Assembly (NCBI GenBank): GCA_034429475.1
Contig: DAOUGD010000136.1
Coordinates: forward strand, 1-64,000
DNA: 64,000 nt
Source: JAKQHY01 sp034429475
Lineage (GTDB): Bacteria > Chloroflexota > Anaerolineae > B4-G1 > SLSP01
Reading direction: 5' to 3'
Positions within the stretch are counted from its first letter, which is position 1. Each line of letters starts with the position of its first letter. The position numbers were made by a program, and so were the translations under genes. The notes under the pieces were generated by a model that was not told the DNA's origin, did not search any database, and was given only the letters and a program-made list of their open reading frames with translations. Below, in pieces: positions 59,359 through 64,000 of this stretch.

Positions 59359-61461
59359 TTATGTCGGAATGGCATAGACATAATGGTCTGACGATCCGAC
59401 GTAAATGATATCGTCCACGATCACCGGCGTGCCGGTAATCGGCCCTTCCGTCGCATACCGCCATCGCAACGCACCTGATTTAGCGTCAATTGAATAGAGC
59501 GCTCCATCCACCCCACCGATGTAAACAACTCCATTATAACAGGCTGGCGAACCGGTTACCTGACCTTCAGTTTCGTAACGCCAAACCACACGGCCTTCAG
59601 TCGCATCGAGTGCATAGACATTGCCATCCACTGAACCGAAAAAGACCGTATCTTCCCAGGCCACCGCGGTGGAAATAATCGGCCCGCCGGCGCGGTAGCG
59701 CCAGGCCGTCCAGCCTGAGCGCAAATCCAGCGCATAGAAGTTGTTATCCAACGCCCCCACAAAAACGAAGCTCTTTCCCACTACCGGCGCCGCCAGGATA
59801 CCGCGTCGCGCCCGGAAACGCCAGCGCAACTCCCGATTCAAGCTCAAACAATAGACGACTCCCATTTGGCAGGTGAAAAAGATCATATTTTCAGCCAACA
59901 GTGGACGCGCGCGCACCTCCCCATCTGTCGCATAGGTCCAGGCCTGGCGCCCACTCATTTGATGAATGGCGTAAATATGCCGGTCATCGGAACCAATAAA
60001 GATGTGGTTAAATTCGCCAAAAGGGGAAGAGAAGATTTTCCCCTTTGTCGGCGCAGTCCACAGCAGATTTCCAGCCTTGGCATCCAGCGCATAGATGATC
60101 TTATCGGTGGAACCGACGATTACCATACCTTCAGAGACCCAGGGTGTAGAAACCACCCCACCCTCCGTGGCGTATTTCCAGGCAAATTTGCCAGAGTCAG
60201 CCAGCAGAGCGTAAACATTGTTGTCATAGCAAGGGATATACACCATACCTTGCGAAACCGCGACCGAACCACGGATCTCATCCTCACAGGCAAAACGCCA
60301 TACCGGCTTAACCGTTCCCCCACTAAACGTCGCAGTCTCGCCAACGAGAGCTGGCGCCAACCCTCGCGCGGTTGGTACTCCCAACAAGGCCCGCTTGAAC
60401 TCCTCCGCGGACCCCCAGCGCAAGTTAATGTCGTACTGCAAGGACTTATCCACAACCTCAATCAACTCACGCGAAACGGTCGGATTTGTCTTGTGAATTG
60501 GTCGGTCGTGGAAAGAGAAGGGCGGCTCCAACTGGGGGTTTTGCTTGCTCAGAATGTGGTGCATGGTCGCGCCCAAAGCATAGATATCCCCCCGTGGCTC
60601 AGCCACCCCTCGATATTGCTCCGGCGGCGAATACCCTTCGGTGCCGATCATTGTACCTTTCTCCCCGCTCTGGAACAACTTGGCAATCCCGAAATCAATC
60701 AACCGAATCCGGTTGTGATCGTCCAACATGATATTTGAGGGTTTCAAATCGCGGAAAATGATGGGGCGCGGCTTATGGTTGTGGAGATACGACAATACAT
60801 CGCAGAGTTGTGCGATCCAGTCTATGACCACATTTTCCTGAAAAAAACCTTCGGCCTCCGCGATCCGGCTTTCCAGGTCCTTACCGGTGATAAATTCCAT
60901 CACCAAATAGCTGCGTGCGCCCTCTGTGAAGTAGTCATACACCTGGGGAATGGCCGGATGGCTGAGGGTCGCTAAAATGCTTGCCTCGCGCTCAAAGTTA
61001 CGGACAATCATTTCGCGCATCTGAGGGTTCTGCGCCGTGTTGATCATCTCCTTCAAAGCACAGAGCCGCACAACACCTGGGAAACGCATATCCTGCGCCT
61101 TATACACCGCCGACATCCCCCCCACCCCAATCATACCCAAAATCTTATAGCGGTTTTGGAGTTGGAGTCCCTCCACCAATATCCCCTCGCGCCGTGACTT
61201 GACCGCAGCCGCCTGTTCAGCTTGTTTGACAGCCGGAACAGCGACTCGCGTCGTCTGTCCAGCCGGAGGCGGGGTCGGCGCTGGCGCGGGGGGCGCTTCC
61301 TGTGGTGGTTCTGGAGTCTCAAGTACCGGCGCCACTTCAGGAACGTTTGATTCCAACGAGAGAGGTTTATGCAAACGCTGCGACAGGCCCCGAATCTGGC
61401 GCGTCGCCATAGTTGGCTCGGTAGGTTTCTCGCTCTTCGATTTATCGTCCACGCGTCCCAT
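59359..61461 (-). CDS. Ser/Thr protein kinase with PQQ-type beta-propeller
   Basis: A 700-residue protein: a Pro/Ala-rich N-terminus (1-95), a kinase domain (about 112-370) and an eight-bladed-type PQQ-like propeller (about 385-700; repeats such as GKFAWKYATEGGVVSTPWVS and GWTAWRYRAGGPIISTAVAW). Kinase residues seen: glycine loop GMIGVGGMSAVYKA, Lys137 in CALKEMIN, the catalytic loop FRDLKPSN with Asp238, and DFG at 256-258. The usual His of HRD is Phe236. No membrane helix is seen, so kinase and propeller are on the same side, probably cytoplasmic; propellers of this kind bind partners. It has its own promoter and is divergent from the threonine synthase-receiver gene. PP2C and FHA genes follow. 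Confidence 0.92.
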   Translation of the reverse strand: MGRVDDKSKSEKPTEPTMATRQIRGLSQRLHKPLSLESNVPEVAPVLETPEPPQEAPPAPAPTPPPAGQTTRVAVPAVKQAEQAAAVKSRREGILVEGLQLQNRYKILGMIGVGGMSAVYKAQDMRFPGVVRLCALKEMINTAQNPQMREMIVRNFEREASILATLSHPAIPQVYDYFTEGARSYLVMEFITGKDLESRIAEAEGFFQENVVIDWIAQLCDVLSYLHNHKPRPIIFRDLKPSNIMLDDHNRIRLIDFGIAKLFQSGEKGTMIGTEGYSPPEQYRGVAEPRGDIYALGATMHHILSKQNPQLEPPFSFHDRPIHKTNPTVSRELIEVVDKSLQYDINLRWGSAEEFKRALLGVPTARGLAPALVGETATFSGGTVKPVWRFACEDEIRGSVAVSQGMVYIPCYDNNVYALLADSGKFAWKYATEGGVVSTPWVSEGMVIVGSTDKIIYALDAKAGNLLWTAPTKGKIFSSPFGEFNHIFIGSDDRHIYAIHQMSGRQAWTYATDGEVRARPLLAENMIFFTCQMGVVYCLSLNRELRWRFRARRGILAAPVVGKSFVFVGALDNNFYALDLRSGWTAWRYRAGGPIISTAVAWEDTVFFGSVDGNVYALDATEGRVVWRYETEGQVTGSPACYNGVVYIGGVDGALYSIDAKSGALRWRYATEGPITGTPVIVDDIIYVGSSDHYVYAIPT

Positions 61462-61493
61462 AAAATTCCACCTTTTCCCAAGAGGCTAAGTTG

Positions 61494-61522
61494 ATTATAC
61501 GAGAAATCGCAGGAAAAAGCAA
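61494..61522 (-). promoter_or_regulatory. Sigma-70-type promoter of the Ser/Thr kinase gene
   Basis: Minus strand: TTGCTT (61522-61517), 17-bp spacer and a perfect TATAAT (61499-61494). The transcript would start near 61487, about 26 nt before the ATG at 61461. Confidence 0.75.
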
Positions 61523-61741
61523 ACAGAATCGCCAATCCATCGCATTACAAAAATACAAACTTACTTCTCCATACAACCTGCCGACTTGCCGAAAATTCGG
61601 CCTTAACCATAATGACCCAATTCTATCACTTGTTCTTATTCCAACTTATGCTATGCTTGTATTATAGACTCCTATGGAAACACAACCCAAAAGTGGGCAG
61701 GGCGCCAAGAAGTCACAACCTGTGATGAGAAAGAGGCCAAT

Positions 61742-63475
61742 ATGTTGATTATTCCTCCCGCAATACCCATGGATATGGAATTAGAATGTGGTCATTGTGG
61801 ACATGTGCAACCTTACGCCAGTCCCGCCCCCCCCTGCCCTAAATGTGGTCAAGACTGGTTGGAAGTTCGCTATAATTATGAGCGCGTTAGTCGGTTGTGG
61901 CCCGATGTTTTGCGTCAACGCCCCTTCACCATGTGGCGTTACCGCGAACTGCTGCCGGTGCGCAGCGATAACTATCAGATCACGATGGGCGAGGGTGGTA
62001 CGGCACTGCTAAGGGCCAATAATCTGGGGATGATGCTTGGTACTCCCAATTTATTCATCAAAGATGAGCGCCAAAACCCCACGAACTCTTTCAAAGATCG
62101 CCAGGCCGCCCTGGTCATCTCAATGATGAAAGAGGCAGGAGTCACCGAACTGGTCGTAGCCTCAACCGGCAATGTCGCCATTTCCTACTCCGCCTATTCC
62201 ACGCACGCCGGCATCAAATTGTGGACCTTCCTCCCCAGCCTGGTGCCTCCCGAAAAAATGCGCGAAATCGCTATCTACGGCAGTGAAGTCATCAAGGTGA
62301 CGGCCAACTACGACGAGACCAAAAAGGTCGCCCAGCAATTCGCCGTCCACAAAGGAATTATGGTGGATAAGGGCATCCGCAACGTGGGCACCCGCGAAAG
62401 CATGAAAACCATCGCGTATGAGGTGGCCGAACAACTGGCGGCAGTACTTGGGCCAGCGCAGCCCGGCTGCCCCTGGCGTGCGCCGGATTGGTACATCCAG
62501 GCCGTCAGCGGCGGCATGGGGCCAATTGGCTTCTGGAAAGGGTTTCAAGAATTGTATCGCATGGGATTGGTGGATCGCGTTCCCAAGCTGGCTTTGGTTC
62601 AAGCGGATGGGTGTGCGCCGATGGTCAATGCCTTCAACAAGGACCTGACTGAGGCCGAAGTTGTTACCGATCCTAAAACACGCGTCATCACCATCGCCAC
62701 CGGGGCACCGGGGCCAGCTTATACTTTCCTGTACCACATTATGAAAGAGCATGACGGCGTCTTTGAAGCCGTGCCAGACGAAGAAACGTTCCGCGCCCTG
62801 CACATCCTGGCCAAAATCGAGGGACTTTCCATTGAACCGGCTGCCGCGACCGCCTTCGCCGGATTGTTCAAATTGCTCAACAAGGGTATTATCAAACGCA
62901 ACGAAGTTATTATCGTCAACTGTTCGGGACACACGTTCCCGGTGGAAAAGTTCCTGTTGGACGAAGATTGGCTCAAAGTAGTGCCGGCCGGTCCGATTGA
63001 AGCGCCGGTGCAGCCCAGTCCCGAGCAGGCGCCCCCACCCTCTTCCGAGGATTTGCTGGGCGCCCTCGATCAGCTGGACGCGCGAGTACGTCGCATCGCT
63101 ATTGTTGAGGACAACCCCGAAGCAGCCCGGCTGCTCCGACGAATTTTGCAGACGCATGGCGAATTCCAAATTGTCGAAGCCCATACTGGCAAAGAAGGCC
63201 TGGAACTGATCCGCAGCACTTCCCCAGATGTCGTGTTGCTTGACTTAATGATGCCCGATATGGATGGATTTGCCGTCATTGACGCGCTCAAACAAGATGC
63301 TCGACTAAAAGATCTGCCCGTCATTGTCATCACCGCCAAAGAATTGACCGCGAAAGATAAACATCGTCTTCAGGGTCAAATTCAGATACTGTTGCAAAAA
63401 GGGTCCTTTATGGACGAGGATTTATTACAAGGAATTACTGCCCTACTGGGTAAAGATGAAGAGGAAAGCCTATGA
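61742..63475 (+). CDS. Threonine synthase-like PLP enzyme fused to a response-regulator receiver domain
   Basis: A 577-residue protein. Residues 15-40 form a zinc-ribbon-like start (CGHCGHVQPYASPAPPCPKC); about 45-415 is a fold-type II PLP enzyme of the threonine synthase group, with the PLP Lys118 in NPTNSFKDRQAAL, the phosphate loop ASTGNVAIS and GGMGPIGFWKGFQEL. A Pro/Glu-rich linker (about 420-435) leads to a receiver domain (about 450-577): VEDNPEAARLL, phospho-acceptor Asp501 in VVLLDLMMPDMDG, Thr in VIVITAKE and Lys in LLQKGSF. I know of no standard threonine synthase with a receiver. The next gene, a receiver-kinase, overlaps its stop by 4 bp, so control of the enzyme by phosphorylation is a plausible inference. 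Confidence 0.9.
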   Translation: MLIIPPAIPMDMELECGHCGHVQPYASPAPPCPKCGQDWLEVRYNYERVSRLWPDVLRQRPFTMWRYRELLPVRSDNYQITMGEGGTALLRANNLGMMLGTPNLFIKDERQNPTNSFKDRQAALVISMMKEAGVTELVVASTGNVAISYSAYSTHAGIKLWTFLPSLVPPEKMREIAIYGSEVIKVTANYDETKKVAQQFAVHKGIMVDKGIRNVGTRESMKTIAYEVAEQLAAVLGPAQPGCPWRAPDWYIQAVSGGMGPIGFWKGFQELYRMGLVDRVPKLALVQADGCAPMVNAFNKDLTEAEVVTDPKTRVITIATGAPGPAYTFLYHIMKEHDGVFEAVPDEETFRALHILAKIEGLSIEPAAATAFAGLFKLLNKGIIKRNEVIIVNCSGHTFPVEKFLLDEDWLKVVPAGPIEAPVQPSPEQAPPPSSEDLLGALDQLDARVRRIAIVEDNPEAARLLRRILQTHGEFQIVEAHTGKEGLELIRSTSPDVVLLDLMMPDMDGFAVIDALKQDARLKDLPVIVITAKELTAKDKHRLQGQIQILLQKGSFMDEDLLQGITALLGKDEEESL

Positions 63476-64000
63476 CCAAAATTCTCTACGTCGAAGATGA
63501 CCTTTCCAGCCAACGGCTTGTACAACGTATCCTGACGGCGGAGGGATTTGAAGTCGTCATTGCAGACAATGGCATTGGCGCGATAGAAACCGCCCGTCAC
63601 GAAAAACCCGATTTAATCCTGATGGATATCAACATCAGTGGGTTGGACGGTTACGAAGTCACCACACGCCTGCGCACCATTGACGGCCTGGAAAACGTCC
63701 CCATCATCGCCGTAACCGCCGCTACTCTGCGTGGCGATCGAGAGCGGGCACTGGTGGCCGGCTGCAATGGCTACATCGCCAAGCCGATTGACGTAGATCG
63801 CTTCTCGGATCAAATCCGCGCCTATATGGTGGGGCTAGAAGACAAGGTGGGTACCGCCGAAGAACAGGCGGAATATTTGTTGGAATACAACCAGCGCCTG
63901 GTCAACCGCCTCGAAGAGAAAGTACGCGAGCTGGAAAAAGCTAACGCCGAGCTACAGCGCGTCGAGAAAATGAAATCCGACTTTGTCGTTCTGGCCGGTC
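63472..64000 (+). CDS. Receiver-domain histidine kinase, 3' partial
   Basis: The gene starts with ATGA overlapping the stop of the threonine synthase-receiver gene and runs off the window. The 176 visible residues are a full receiver domain (MTKILYVEDDLSSQRLVQRI, phospho-acceptor Asp52 in ILMDINISGLDGYE, Thr in IIAVTAATLRG, Lys in YIAKPID), a coiled coil (about 125-165, LLEYNQRLVNRLEEKVRELE) and the start of a HisKA segment (VEKMKSDFVVLAG), where the phospho-His motif would follow. It is probably a soluble hybrid kinase with the receiver in front. It may be the partner of the fused receiver upstream. Confidence 0.88.
   Translation, partial: MTKILYVEDDLSSQRLVQRILTAEGFEVVIADNGIGAIETARHEKPDLILMDINISGLDGYEVTTRLRTIDGLENVPIIAVTAATLRGDRERALVAGCNGYIAKPIDVDRFSDQIRAYMVGLEDKVGTAEEQAEYLLEYNQRLVNRLEEKVRELEKANAELQRVEKMKSDFVVLAG

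Overview
The window is high-GC bacterial chromosome with densely packed genes. The content suggests a Chloroflexota (Anaerolineae-like) bacterium: UgpC/MalFG-type sugar transporters with sugar-binding lipoproteins, a GntR regulator carrying a sugar-binding domain, a c-di-AMP riboswitch, many histidine kinases and Ser/Thr kinases, pentapeptide-repeat proteins, and intergenic palindromes of the GGGATTAGGG type. There is no rRNA, tRNA, CRISPR array or phage. The taxon is inferred, not proven.

Layout. 1-11.2 kb: cell-wall and carbohydrate genes (class B penicillin-binding protein, DeoR regulator, UgpC-type ABC ATPase, FGGY sugar kinase, secreted esterase, CocE-type hydrolase, mannose-6-phosphate isomerase-like protein). 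11.2-18 kb: a minus-strand run with an anaerobic ribonucleotide reductase (NrdD) whose protein stops before the glycyl-radical tail. That tail is a separate 58-residue gene 1.5 kb downstream, beyond a patatin gene. A B12-type radical SAM enzyme lies upstream. 18-21.4 kb: an ABC exporter plus DUF1854 protein behind a clear c-di-AMP (ydaO) riboswitch with its own terminator. 21.4-31 kb: a pentapeptide-repeat protein and soluble sensor kinases, then a membrane hybrid kinase whose receiver domain is split by a 982-bp insertion of two integron gene cassettes with attC sites. The insertion is exact, and removing it restores a 904-codon hybrid kinase frame (893 residues from the preferred start).

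31-41 kb is a sugar-uptake locus on the minus strand. It has a GntR regulator fused to a solute-binding domain, a lipoprotein made of two tandem solute-binding copies (period exactly 373 residues), a MalF/MalG pair, a small membrane protein, and a second permease pair whose MalF is fused behind a membrane glycosyltransferase-like domain. No ATPase is encoded there; the UgpC-type ATPase near 3 kb could serve it (inference). 41-54 kb holds housekeeping and polyphosphate functions: a pentapeptide protein, methyltransferase, YqeK-like HD phosphohydrolase, CYTH-CHAD protein, adenylate kinase, polyphosphate kinase and an alpha-2-macroglobulin-like lipoprotein lacking the thioester motif.

54-64 kb is a signalling island: Hsp20, Ras-like GTPase, OmpR-type response regulator, small beta protein, FHA protein, DnaJ-VWA fusion and PP2C phosphatase in one minus-strand run. 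Above it is a Ser/Thr kinase with a PQQ-type propeller and its own promoter. Divergent from that are a threonine synthase-receiver fusion and a receiver-kinase gene cut by the window edge. Phosphoserine/threonine writing (kinase), reading (FHA) and erasing (PP2C) sit together with two-component parts, which suggests one integrated signalling module.

The observations most worth following are the split NrdD, the cassette insertion in the hybrid kinase, the c-di-AMP-controlled exporter and the threonine synthase-receiver fusion.
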